Below, in pieces: positions 24,492 to 32,403 of a stretch of DNA of 64,000 nt (position 1 is its first letter; every line of letters starts with the position of its first letter). The translations under genes and the position numbers were made by a program. The notes beneath the pieces are model-generated. The model saw nothing but the letters and a program-made list of their open reading frames with translations, was not told the origin of the DNA and did not search any database. This stretch comes from Bacteroidia bacterium (GTDB lineage: Bacteria > Bacteroidota > Bacteroidia > Flavobacteriales > Flavobacteriaceae): contig JAUIKY010000006.1 in assembly GCA_030430535.1 (NCBI GenBank), positions 1-64,000 of the forward strand, given 5' to 3'.

Positions 24492-24519
24492 AAAAGCCTC
24501 CAGAATGCTGGAAGCTTTT
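24492..24519 (-). terminator. Terminator downstream of tRNA-Cys
   Basis: Read on the minus strand, arms AAAAGC-TTCCAG and CTGGA-GCTTTT enclose a four-base loop and are followed by a T-rich run. It lies about five bases beyond the 3' end of the tRNA. Confidence 0.75.
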
Positions 24520-24523
24520 GGTG

Positions 24524-24594
24524 AGGCGTCGAGCGGATTCGAACCGCTGTAGAAGGTTTTGCAGACCTCTGCCTAGCCACTCGGCCACGACGCC
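24524..24594 (-). tRNA. tRNA-Cys (GCA)
   Basis: On the minus strand a 71-nt tRNA folds with acceptor arms GGCGTCG/CGACGCC, a T arm GCGG-TTCGAAT-CCGC and an anticodon loop CTGCAAA, giving anticodon GCA. The discriminator base is U, as usual for tRNA-Cys. CCA is not encoded. Its 3' end faces the minus-strand accessory cluster. Confidence 0.95.
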
Positions 24595-24662
24595 ATAAAT
24601 TCTTGTAAAATCAGGAATCCGCTGCAAATGTAAAAAAAAATAACACTATTCAATAGTTAAAA

Positions 24663-25025
24663 TTAATTTTTACGCTTTTCGGTCATTTTAATCGTTACGC
24701 GCTCTACGTCGCCACCTATGGGCGGGTTCAGTTTGCTTACCCACACCGTCGCTTTGGTTACCAGTTTGTCTTCGTTAAAAATGCGGGTTAAAATACGTTT
24801 GGCTACGGTTTCCAAAAGGTGCGATGCGATGCTCATTTCTTCCTTAATCACGCGGTTTAAAAACACATAATCAACCGTATCGCTTAATTTATCGGTATTG
24901 GCCGAGGTTTGTAAATTAGCTTCTACCTCCAAATCCACACGGTAATCGCTACCAATTTTGGTTTCTTCCTTTAGGCAGCCGTGGTAGGCAAAAACGCGAA
25001 TATTTTCAACTTTTATAATTCCCAT
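24663..25025 (-). CDS. folB: Dihydroneopterin aldolase
   Basis: FolB converts 7,8-dihydroneopterin to 6-hydroxymethyl-dihydropterin and glycolaldehyde in folate synthesis; 120 residues, the usual size. Family blocks include IIKVENIRVFAYHGCLKEE (with the conserved YHG), SDTVDYVFLNRVIKEEM (conserved Tyr) and the C-terminal VWVSKLNPPIGGDVERVTI, where KxxPP carries the catalytic lysine. It is divergent from glnS, so the gap of 99 bases holds both promoters. No other folate gene is nearby. Confidence 0.95.
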   Translation of the reverse strand: MGIIKVENIRVFAYHGCLKEETKIGSDYRVDLEVEANLQTSANTDKLSDTVDYVFLNRVIKEEMSIASHLLETVAKRILTRIFNEDKLVTKATVWVSKLNPPIGGDVERVTIKMTEKRKN

Positions 25026-25124
25026 GTTGGCGTATTAAAATCTCAATTATCGGGCAAAATTACCTAATTTTACACAGAATTTTTTGAACTAACCCGTTTA
25101 GTTTCTGTAATAGGATTAAAATTT

Positions 25125-27122
25125 ATGTCTGAAGAAAGAAGATCGCTCAATTTTATCGAGCAAATTATAGAGGAAGATTTAGCCAATGGCATGTCGAAAA
25201 ACGATTTGCGTTTCCGTTTTCCGCCAGAACCCAACGGCTATCTACATATTGGTCATACCAAAGCCATTGGTATCAGTTTCGGATTGGGCGAATATTACAA
25301 GGCGCCCGTAAACCTGCGTTTTGATGATACCAACCCTGCTAAAGAAGAACAGGAATATGTGGATGCCATTAAAAAAGATGTGGCTTGGTTGGGCTATCAA
25401 TGGGACAAGGAGTTATTCTCTTCCGATTATTTTCAACAATTATACGATTGGGCCGTACTGCTTATAAAAGATGGCAAGGCTTATGTCGATTCGCAAAGTA
25501 GCGAGGCCATGGCCGAACAAAAGGGCACGCCAACGCAACCGGGAGTTGATGGGCCTTACAGAAACCGAACGATTGAAGAAAACCTCGATTTGTTCGAACG
25601 CATGAAAAATGGCGAATTTGATGAAGGCGAACATATTTTGCGTGCTAAAATTGATATGCAGCATCCCAATATGCTGATGCGTGACCCGATTATGTACCGC
25701 ATCATGAAAAAATCGCATCACCGCACCGGAAACGACTGGTGCATTTACCCGATGTACGATTGGACGCATGGCGAGAGCGATTATATCGAACAGATTTCGC
25801 ACAGTTTGTGTTCGTTGGAATTTAAGCCTCACAGAGAGCTTTACGATTGGTTTTTGGATCAAGTGGTCGACCCGGATAAATTACGTCCAAAACAACGCGA
25901 ATTTGCCCGTTTAAACCTTAGTTATACCATAATGAGCAAACGTAAATTGCTTAAATTGGTGGAAGAAAACATTGTTTCAGGTTGGGACGATCCGCGTATG
26001 CCTACCATTTCTGGATTGCGTCGCCGTGGTTACACGCCCGAAGCCTTGCGCAAGTTTGTGGAAACCGTTGGTGTGGCGAAGCGTGATAACGTGATTGACG
26101 TATCGTTATTGGAATTTTGCATTCGTGAGGATCTAAACAAACGTGCTCCGCGTGTTATGGCGGTTTTGGATCCGGTAAAATTGGTCATTACCAATTATCC
26201 CGAAGATAAAGTGGAGTGGCTCGATGCCGAAAACAATCAGGAAGACGAAAGTGCCGGATTCAGAAAAGTACCGTTTTCAAGAGAACTTTACATCGAAAAA
26301 GACGATTTCAAAGAAGAAGCCAGCAATAAGTTTTTCAGATTGAAATTGGGTGGCGAAGTACGGCTCAAAAATGCCTACATCATCAAAGCCGAAAGTGTGG
26401 TAAAAGATGCCGATGGAAATATCGCTGAAATCCATTGTACGTATTCTGAAGATACTTCCAAAAAAGTAAAGGGTACTTTGCATTGGGTGTCCATTCAACA
26501 TGCTGTAAAAGCAGAAGTTCGTGAATACGACCGGTTGTTTATGGATGAGGCGCCCGATGCACATCAAGACAAAGATTTTATGGAATTTTTAAATCCGAAT
26601 TCCCTAAAAATTATTGAAGCTTTTGTCGAACCAAGTTTAAAAGAAGCCAAAGTGGGCGATAGGTTTCAGTTCCAAAGGTTAGGGTATTTTAATGTCGATG
26701 ACGATTCTTCTGAGGAAAAATTGGTATTCAACAAAACCGTTGGGTTGCGCGACTCGTGGGCTAAAGCGAAACCAAAGCCACAACAACCAAAACAGGAAAG
26801 CAAACCCAATAATCAACAACCTAAGCGTAAAGCCATAAATGTGATTCAGCAATTGGGTAAAAAATATACCAATTACCCGGAAGATAAGCAGGCTAAAGTA
26901 AAGGCAGAGATTTTGGAGTTGGCTAAAGAAGTGAGTTACGACGAATTGGAACCTTTATTTAATACAGCGGTTAAAAAAGTGGGTACCCGTATTGCGACCA
27001 CTTTGGTACTGGGCGTTTTATTGGAAAACGGACAAGAAAGAAACGAGGAAATCAATGCGTTTTTAGAAAAGGCTTTGGAGGATAAAAATGAATTGTTGGT
27101 GGCCGAGGCGAAGGCGTTATAG
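25125..27122 (+). CDS. glnS: Glutaminyl-tRNA synthetase with C-terminal extension
   Basis: GlnRS charges tRNA-Gln. The class I motifs are clear: HIGHTKA after FRFPPEPNGYLHI, and MSKRKLL in the KMSKS position, with GlnRS-type NLRFDDTNPAKEEQEYVDAI and CIYPMYDWTHGESDYIEQI. The two-barrel anticodon-binding part runs to about residue 550. The protein is 665 residues, roughly 110 longer than E. coli GlnRS: after a Pro/Lys/Gln-rich linker (KPKPQQPKQESKPNNQQPKR) a helical extension follows (EELEPLF-like segment YDELEPLFNTAVKKVGTRI). Its function is unknown; it may bind tRNA. Start at 25125 matches the family. Confidence 0.95.
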   Translation: MSEERRSLNFIEQIIEEDLANGMSKNDLRFRFPPEPNGYLHIGHTKAIGISFGLGEYYKAPVNLRFDDTNPAKEEQEYVDAIKKDVAWLGYQWDKELFSSDYFQQLYDWAVLLIKDGKAYVDSQSSEAMAEQKGTPTQPGVDGPYRNRTIEENLDLFERMKNGEFDEGEHILRAKIDMQHPNMLMRDPIMYRIMKKSHHRTGNDWCIYPMYDWTHGESDYIEQISHSLCSLEFKPHRELYDWFLDQVVDPDKLRPKQREFARLNLSYTIMSKRKLLKLVEENIVSGWDDPRMPTISGLRRRGYTPEALRKFVETVGVAKRDNVIDVSLLEFCIREDLNKRAPRVMAVLDPVKLVITNYPEDKVEWLDAENNQEDESAGFRKVPFSRELYIEKDDFKEEASNKFFRLKLGGEVRLKNAYIIKAESVVKDADGNIAEIHCTYSEDTSKKVKGTLHWVSIQHAVKAEVREYDRLFMDEAPDAHQDKDFMEFLNPNSLKIIEAFVEPSLKEAKVGDRFQFQRLGYFNVDDDSSEEKLVFNKTVGLRDSWAKAKPKPQQPKQESKPNNQQPKRKAINVIQQLGKKYTNYPEDKQAKVKAEILELAKEVSYDELEPLFNTAVKKVGTRIATTLVLGVLLENGQERNEEINAFLEKALEDKNELLVAEAKAL

Positions 27123-27220
27123 CATGACGACTGAGTTTTCATTGGTGCTTTGCTAATAAAAAATAACCCTCTATTATTTTTTTAGCTATCTTTAAGCATA
27201 CTAACCAATTATTTTAAACT

Positions 27221-27706
27221 ATGGATTTATTTAATTTTCCTGCCATGATTGTGGCAGCGGTTTCGGCCTTGGTGGTTGGCTTTGTTTGGTACAATCCAAA
27301 AACATTCGGGACGGCTTGGATGAAAGCTGCCGACATGACCGAAGAGAAAATGAAAGGCGCCAATATGGCCAAAATTTTTGGATTGGCTTTGCTTTTTGCG
27401 TTTATGCTATCAACGGCACTTCCCGGAATCGTTATTCACCAAACGGGAGCCTTTAGTTTAATGGGTGGTGACCCATCACAAGCTTTGCCTTCTTACGAGG
27501 CTTTTATGAACGATTACTCCGATGCGTTTAGAACTTTTAAGCATGGTGTGTTGCATGGGGTATTAACAGGTATTTTTATTGCTTTGCCTATTTTGGGAAC
27601 CAATGCCCTTTTCGAACGAAAAAGCGCCAAGTATATTTTTATCAATGCTGGATATTGGATCGTAACCCTAGGGCTAATGGGTGGTATTATTTGTGCTTGG
27701 AAATAA
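27221..27706 (+). CDS. DUF1761 family membrane protein
   Basis: A 161-residue inner-membrane protein of the DUF1761 family. Four hydrophobic segments are visible: an N-terminal one with the hallmark ALVVGFVWYNPKTFGTAWM, then AKIFGLALLFAFMLSTALPGIVI, GVLHGVLTGIFIALPILGTN and YWIVTLGLMGGIICAW. The family is widespread and has no known function. It is transcribed alone, between glnS and a strong terminator. Family assignment is fairly sure. Confidence 0.85.
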   Translation: MDLFNFPAMIVAAVSALVVGFVWYNPKTFGTAWMKAADMTEEKMKGANMAKIFGLALLFAFMLSTALPGIVIHQTGAFSLMGGDPSQALPSYEAFMNDYSDAFRTFKHGVLHGVLTGIFIALPILGTNALFERKSAKYIFINAGYWIVTLGLMGGIICAWK

Positions 27707-27732
27707 ACTTTTTGTAAACTTTTAACATATTT

Positions 27733-27769
27733 AAAGACTGAGAATTGTAATTTTCAGTCTTTTCTTTTT
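27733..27769 (+). terminator. Rho-independent terminator
   Basis: Arms AAAGACTGAGAAT and ATTTTCAGTCTTT (with a G-T pair) form a long stem with a four-base loop, followed by a T-rich tract. It ends the DUF1761 transcript, and the T-tract runs directly into the TTG start of the next gene. Confidence 0.85.
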
Positions 27770-28928
27770 GGTATTGATACACTATAAAATTTACACTTCT
27801 TTTAATGAACTTCCGCAGGGTTGGGATGTCTTAGCAAAACACGATGTGTTGTTGCAATCGCATTATTTACAAGCCATGGAAGAAGCCTCTCCAACAAACA
27901 TCCAATGGTTTTACATTGGTGTTTTTAAAAATGAGATTTTGGAAGGTGTTGCCATTGCGCAACGTGTGCAATTGTATTTAAAGGATATGTTTCGTAACAC
28001 GCAGGTATCGTGTATTAAAACATTTTTTAAAGATATGGTGTCGCGGGTGCTAAAAGGTAATATTTTGGTGGTGGGCAACTTAACGCATACGGGGCAGCAC
28101 GGACTGTTTTATAACATAGAAACCATTACAGAAACCGAGTTTTTTGAGGCTATTTTTTCGGCTTTGAATGACATTGCAGAAAGAATCAAACGCCATCAAA
28201 ATAAAAAAATAAGGGCTGTCGCCTTAAAGGATTTTTTTAAGGATGACGCCATTCACGAAGCTAAAGCTATTTTCGATTCGGCAAACTTGCACCAAGTGTA
28301 CGTGCAGCCCAATATGATACTTTCCGTAAGGCCAGAATGGAAAACGTTTCAAGACTATTTACAAAGTCTCAATAAAAAATACCGCGATCGTTACAAACGG
28401 GCACGGAAGAAGCGCAATTCCATTAAAACAGTGGAAATGGATTTGGAGGCTATTGAAAAGCACACCCCCGAGCTGCACCGGTTTTATATGAATGTTTCCA
28501 ACAATGCCAAGTTTAATACGTTTATACTTCCCGAAAATCATTTTTATAGTTTAAAACTTCAATTAAAGGAAAATTTTAAGGTTTTCGGTTATTATTTAAA
28601 AGGTGAATTGGTTGGTTTTTTTACGCTCATTTTGAACAACCAAGATTTGGAAACCTATTTTTTGGGTTATGATAAGGAACACCAATACCCTAACCAGTTA
28701 TATTTAAACATGCTTTACGACATGTTGGAATTCGCCATAAACAGCCAATTTAAAACAGTGGTTTATGCGCGTACCGCCATGGAAATCAAGAGTTCGGTGG
28801 GCGCAAAGGCGAAACCCATGGTGGTGTATTTAAAGCACACCAACAGCTTTTTAAACGGTATTTTTAAGGTAATCTTTAAGTTGATGAACCCTTCGGAAGA
28901 TTGGCAGGTGCGCCACCCGTTTAAATAG
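27768..28928 (+). CDS. GNAT-fold protein, FemAB/BioF2-like
   Basis: A 386-residue cytoplasmic protein that looks like a double-GNAT protein of the FemAB/peptidogalycan type. The N-terminal half has YTSFNELPQGWDVLAKHDVLLQ and SHYLQAMEEASPTN; the C-terminal half has LNKKYRDRYKRARKK, VFGYYLKGELVGFFTLIL, and FLGYDKEHQYPNQLYLNMLYDMLEFAI, the acetyl-CoA-fold region. No ATG is available at the start; TTG at 27768 or 27774 fits where the homology begins. The reading begins within the T-tract of the preceding terminator, so its own promoter would have to overlap that hairpin, or transcripts may read through. Substrate unknown. Confidence 0.72.
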   Translation: MVLIHYKIYTSFNELPQGWDVLAKHDVLLQSHYLQAMEEASPTNIQWFYIGVFKNEILEGVAIAQRVQLYLKDMFRNTQVSCIKTFFKDMVSRVLKGNILVVGNLTHTGQHGLFYNIETITETEFFEAIFSALNDIAERIKRHQNKKIRAVALKDFFKDDAIHEAKAIFDSANLHQVYVQPNMILSVRPEWKTFQDYLQSLNKKYRDRYKRARKKRNSIKTVEMDLEAIEKHTPELHRFYMNVSNNAKFNTFILPENHFYSLKLQLKENFKVFGYYLKGELVGFFTLILNNQDLETYFLGYDKEHQYPNQLYLNMLYDMLEFAINSQFKTVVYARTAMEIKSSVGAKAKPMVVYLKHTNSFLNGIFKVIFKLMNPSEDWQVRHPFK

Positions 28929-29001
28929 ATTTGTTTTTAGTACATTAGTGAACAATGTACTGGATTGATTGGATATAACTATTGTACATATTGATAAAAT
29001 T

Positions 29002-29117
29002 CGTCATTTCGAGTGGATTTCACGAAAGAATGAGTGAAATTTGTATCGAGAAAAAGAATTTTTACGAAAAAAGTTCTCGATGCAATTTTTCGTTTCTCAA
29101 AATCACTCGAACTGACG
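29002..29117. repeat. Long inverted repeat with GTCATTTCGAGTG-type arms
   Basis: Outer arms CGTCATTTCGAGTG (29002-29015) and CACTCGAACTGACG (29104-29117) match with one unpaired difference. Inner arms ATCGAGAA (29045-29052) and TTCTCGAT (29074-29081) nest inside. The gap 28929-29297 holds this and the following repeat and no gene. Confidence 0.7.
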
Positions 29118-29152
29118 ACTGAATACAACTTTATTAAAATCAAAATGTTTAC

Positions 29153-29264
29153 GTCATTACGAACGTAGAGATAACGAAGAGAAGTAATCTGTTTAATTTA
29201 AGTTCCTATTGAAAAGATTGCTTCATTTCGACTCCGCTCAATGCAAGCTTTACCTCGCAATGAC
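29153..29264. repeat. GTCATTACGA/TCGCAATGAC dispersed repeat
   Basis: It starts GTCATTACGA (29153) and ends CTCGCAATGAC (29264), with internal GTAATCTG, AGATTGCTTC and TTCGACTCCGCTCA. It is the same family as the elements at 3470 and within gltX. An ATG at 29241 in frame with the kinase lies inside it and is not the likely start. Confidence 0.7.
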
Positions 29265-29297
29265 GTTTTTGATGACGTATTATTACAAACCATACCA

Positions 29298-30977
29298 ATG
29301 AGCCTAAGAAACCTCATACTCATCATCATAAACAGCTTGATTTTCTTGGTGATTCTCATGTTGTCCATCACCTTTTACAATCAGTTTTCAAAGGTGTTGG
29401 ACGATAGAATTCTGCTTCAGCTCAATTCCATAAAAACCTTAAAACAAATCCAGTTTGAGAATTTAATCCAAACCGAATGGAATACTTTTTTGACGGAACA
29501 AAGCAATGAATTCTTAATTGATAGCCTCGATATGGAAGTGCCCCAAAACATGCTGCGTACTTCTGGAATTTATGATTTTACGAGCTACAATAAAGAAGGC
29601 AAGACTTCAATAGGGTTGGTTTCGTTAAATGATAGCATGGTAAAGGCAAAAATTATTCCATACAACAAAATCACTGAAATCTTACTGGAACGGGCTGGAA
29701 TGGGGGAGAGCGGGGAGTCGTATTTGGTGGGCGAAGATTATACTATGCGTTCGCCATCTCGGTTTATGCCCGAAAAAACACCGTCATCTATACTAGCCAA
29801 AACCAAAGGGGTTGTTGATGCCCTTTCGGGAACCACTGGGCGCGATGTTTTTAAAGATTACCGAGGTATTGATGTGTACAGTGTTTACAGCCCCATAACC
29901 ATTTCCAACCTTAAATGGGTTATCCTTTCAGAAATTGACACCAGCGAGGTAAAAGCACCATTGGAACAACTCAAATTAAGGCTATTGGGTCTCATTGTAA
30001 TCATTATGGCAGCGGCCGTTGTGCTTTCGCTATTCCTTACCAAAATTATTACCAACCCCATTACCAACATGCGCAAAAGTTTGAAAGTGATGGCCGATGG
30101 CGACTACAACCAAACCGACGATTTTGTTATCAATTCCAACGAAATAAAGGATATGTTCGATGCTTTGGCCAACCTTAAAAAATCGTTGCAGGGTGCGGTA
30201 AAATTTTCAAATGAAATAGGAAAAATGAACTTAAATGCCCAATACGCACCTAAAAGTCAGAGTGATTTACTGGGAAAGAGCTTGATAAAAATGCGCGATA
30301 AGCTTTTGGAGTTCCGAAACAAGGAAAACAAAAACCGAATAAATACCAAACGTTTAATGGTGGATGGTTTGGAGAATGAACGCCGACGCCTCTCGCGCGA
30401 ACTGCACGACGGTATTGGTCCGTTGCTCACTTCACTGAAATTTTACATAGAAAACCGCATTGAAAGCCCTACCCAAAAGGACGAGATGAAAAAAATTCTC
30501 GATGCCACCATATCCGAAATCCGATTGATGTCGAACGCTTTAATGCCATCTACCCTCGATGATTTTGGAGTTGGTGTGGCGCTCACCAATTTTGTCGATA
30601 ACATCAAAAAAACATCGGGCATTTCCATTAAGTTTGAAGACTTGACCAAGGAAGCCAATAGTAAAATAACTAAAAACCAAGCCATTAATATGTTTAGGAT
30701 TGGGCAGGAGTTGATCAATAATACCTTGAAGCATTCCAAAGCAAAAAATATTCGGATTACCCTTTCGGAGTTTGACGATTTTATCTCCCTTTTTTATTTT
30801 GATGATGGCGAAGGTTTTAACATCAATACTGTAAAATTGGGCTCAGGAATTATAAACATGAAAGAACGGGTTGAAATCTGTAACGGCGAAATTAAAATTA
30901 AATCGAAGCGGGGCAATACCACTTTCGAAATCGAATTACCTATTGAACATGAAGAAAATAAAACTAATCATAGCTGA
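29298..30977 (+). CDS. Sensor histidine kinase (NarX/HisKA_3 type)
   Basis: Membrane sensor kinase of 559 residues from the ATG at 29298. Two membrane segments (LILIIINSLIFLVILMLSI and LLGLIVIIMAAAVVLSLFL) bracket an extracytoplasmic sensory domain of the Cache type. A HAMP segment (TNPITNMRKSLKVMADGDY) precedes the HisKA_3 dimerisation domain with phospho-acceptor His370 in SRELHDGIGPLL, then a HATPase domain (ELINNTLKHSKAKNIRITL, FDDGEGFN). The upstream ATG at 29241 would add residues translated from a dispersed repeat, so I reject it. It overlaps the response-regulator gene by 29 bases, so the pair is translationally coupled. The signal is unknown. Confidence 0.93.
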   Translation: MSLRNLILIIINSLIFLVILMLSITFYNQFSKVLDDRILLQLNSIKTLKQIQFENLIQTEWNTFLTEQSNEFLIDSLDMEVPQNMLRTSGIYDFTSYNKEGKTSIGLVSLNDSMVKAKIIPYNKITEILLERAGMGESGESYLVGEDYTMRSPSRFMPEKTPSSILAKTKGVVDALSGTTGRDVFKDYRGIDVYSVYSPITISNLKWVILSEIDTSEVKAPLEQLKLRLLGLIVIIMAAAVVLSLFLTKIITNPITNMRKSLKVMADGDYNQTDDFVINSNEIKDMFDALANLKKSLQGAVKFSNEIGKMNLNAQYAPKSQSDLLGKSLIKMRDKLLEFRNKENKNRINTKRLMVDGLENERRRLSRELHDGIGPLLTSLKFYIENRIESPTQKDEMKKILDATISEIRLMSNALMPSTLDDFGVGVALTNFVDNIKKTSGISIKFEDLTKEANSKITKNQAINMFRIGQELINNTLKHSKAKNIRITLSEFDDFISLFYFDDGEGFNINTVKLGSGIINMKERVEICNGEIKIKSKRGNTTFEIELPIEHEENKTNHS

Positions 30978-31581
30978 CGACCACGAACTTTTTAGAAACG
31001 GCTTAAAAGAGCTATTAAAAAAGCACGACGATATAGATATTATCACTTCTGTTGGCGACGGAAAGCAATTTATGGAAGCCTTGGAAAAATACGAAGGCAT
31101 CGACATTGTTTTGCTCGATATTACCATGCCCAACATGGATGGTTTTGAGGTTTTAAGCCAAATAAAGGAACAAAACGCAAGGGTTAAGCCCATTGTCATT
31201 TCTATGCACGACGATGGCAATTATATCGCCAAATGCGCCAAGGCCGGTGCTTACGGCTACATGCTTAAAAATACTGATGAAGACGAACTGATAAAAGTGA
31301 TACGGATTGTTGATCAGGGCAAAAAATATTTTAGCCCGATGATTGCCGAAAAGATGATTAATTTTATGTCTGAACAAAAAGTTAGCGAAAATATTCTTTC
31401 CAATAAAGAAAAGGAAGTTCTGGGGCTGATTTCCGAAGGATTGACCACCAAAGATATTGCCGAGAAACTCTTTGTAAGCACACGAACCATTGAAACCCAT
31501 CGCGCCAATATTTTAAGAAAACTGGAAGTGAAAAATACTGCCGAGTTGATAAAAAAAGCCGCACAGATTAATTTGATTTAG
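30949..31581 (+). CDS. NarL/FixJ-type response regulator
   Basis: A 210-residue response regulator, partner of the kinase whose gene it overlaps. The receiver domain has the acidic pair in LIIADDHELFRNG, phospho-acceptor Asp57 in IVLLDITMPNMDG, the Ser/Thr position in IVISMHDDG and the Lys in GYMLKNTDEDE. The C-terminal LuxR-type helix-turn-helix reads LSNKEKEVLGLISEGLTTKDIAEKLFVSTRTIETH in overlapping blocks. The longer frame back to 30871 lies inside the kinase and lacks homology, so the ATG at 30949 is chosen. A perfect palindrome 19 bases after its stop is a candidate target site. Confidence 0.94.
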   Translation: MKKIKLIIADDHELFRNGLKELLKKHDDIDIITSVGDGKQFMEALEKYEGIDIVLLDITMPNMDGFEVLSQIKEQNARVKPIVISMHDDGNYIAKCAKAGAYGYMLKNTDEDELIKVIRIVDQGKKYFSPMIAEKMINFMSEQKVSENILSNKEKEVLGLISEGLTTKDIAEKLFVSTRTIETHRANILRKLEVKNTAELIKKAAQINLI

Positions 31582-31599
31582 AAGCTGTTTGTTACAAAT

Positions 31600-31617
31600 A
31601 TCCGTATAAATACGGAT
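31600..31617. promoter_or_regulatory. Perfect palindrome ATCCGTAT-AA-ATACGGAT
   Basis: The 18-base palindrome lies 47 bases upstream of the -7 element of the following small secreted protein gene, and is followed by direct ACGGAT repeats. Position and symmetry fit an activator site for the NarL-type regulator encoded just upstream. It could also act as a hairpin after the regulator gene, but no T-tract follows. Confidence 0.45.
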
Positions 31618-31663
31618 ACGGATTACGTGGTTTCAATTACCAGTAAAGGCCCTGTTTTACACT

Positions 31664-31671
31664 TATTTTTG
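31664..31671 (+). promoter_or_regulatory. Candidate -7 element TATTTTTG
   Basis: It matches TAnnTTTG, 28 bases before the ATG of the small repeat protein. The 13 bases TTTTGTAGTATAA (31667-31679) are repeated exactly at 35107-35119 upstream of the DUF983 gene. Confidence 0.5.
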
Positions 31672-31699
31672 TAGTATAATAAAAAACTATAAAAAGATT

Positions 31700-32047
31700 A
31701 TGAAAAATATAGCCATTATTTTAGCATTGGTATTTGCAGCATCAACTTCAGCTTTTGCACAAAAAAGAAGCGATTTAACGGGTCCTGCGTACAAAAACTA
31801 TAAGCCAGGAAAAAATAAAAGTGAACCTGTAGCTATTTATTCTGTTGCTAAGGAAGAAAAATTAACAGGCCCAGCTTATAAAAACCAAAAACACAGAAAA
31901 GATACTTCTGAAAAAACGTATACAACAGTAGCTTTTGGTTCTGAAAAGTCTGATTTAAAAGGACCAGAATACAAAAACTATAAACCTTGGAGAGATAACG
32001 AAAGTAATAATAATTCAAATTCTCTTCTTGCTAAGAACGAAGAGTAA
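31700..32047 (+). CDS. Small secreted protein with three GPxYKN repeats
   Basis: A 115-residue exported protein with a clear Sec signal peptide (IILALVFAASTSAFAQ). The mature part contains three copies of a short motif: SDLTGPAYKNYKP, EKLTGPAYKNQKH and SDLKGPEYKNYKP, spaced by about 30-40 polar residues. It is basic and probably unfolded or assembled on binding. I do not recognise a named family; similar small proteins occur in Flavobacteriaceae. Its position directly after a two-component pair, with a palindrome and a promoter between, suggests that it is a target of that system. Function unknown. Confidence 0.8.
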   Translation: MKNIAIILALVFAASTSAFAQKRSDLTGPAYKNYKPGKNKSEPVAIYSVAKEEKLTGPAYKNQKHRKDTSEKTYTTVAFGSEKSDLKGPEYKNYKPWRDNESNNNSNSLLAKNEE

Positions 32048-32137
32048 TCTGGTTGATAAGGTGTAAATTAGTAGTTTTTTAAGACTTTTTCGTTTTCATT
32101 TTTGTAATTTACTGCTAACACAAAAAGCAAATAAAAA

Positions 32138-32341
32138 ATGGAAGCACAAAAAAAAGATATTTTAACCGAAATATCTACACTTACTAGAACCATTGAAGAC
32201 GAGTATCCCGAACTTCAAAAATATTTGGATGAAAGCCGGGGAACCTTGCCTCAAGGTGAAGTAAGTGCTACATTAGATCAAAAGGAATTAAAAGACTATC
32301 GTAACACTTTAAAAAAACTGATTGAAGGTTACAAAAAATAG
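32138..32341 (+). CDS. Conserved small helical protein
   Basis: A 67-residue cytoplasmic protein, all charged helix: KDILTEISTLTRTIEDEYPELQKYLDE, then a short Pro-containing turn and a second helix ELKDYRNTLKKLIEGYKK. It looks like a two-helix hairpin and I recall similar small proteins from Flavobacteriaceae, but no function. A strong terminator follows its stop codon, supporting that it is a real, separate gene. Confidence 0.7.
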   Translation: MEAQKKDILTEISTLTRTIEDEYPELQKYLDESRGTLPQGEVSATLDQKELKDYRNTLKKLIEGYKK

Positions 32342-32346
32342 CAATG

Positions 32347-32382
32347 AAAAAGCCTATTGGAAAAACATCCAATAGGCTTTTT
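32347..32382. terminator. Bidirectional terminator
   Basis: Perfect 15-base arms AAAAAGCCTATTGGA and TCCAATAGGCTTTTT enclose a six-base loop. The A-tract and T-tract make it work for both the small helical protein gene (+) and the convergent SPFH gene (-). Confidence 0.88.
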
Positions 32383-32403
32383 CGGTTATAGGAGGAAATT
32401 AAT

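Noticed and set aside
24397..24627. Minus-strand 76-residue frame over the tRNA region
   Set aside because: It runs through tRNA-Cys and its terminator and has no protein-like features.
29241..29297. Extended start of the sensor kinase
   Set aside because: The added residues are the translation of a dispersed repeat; the ATG at 29298 begins the membrane helix.
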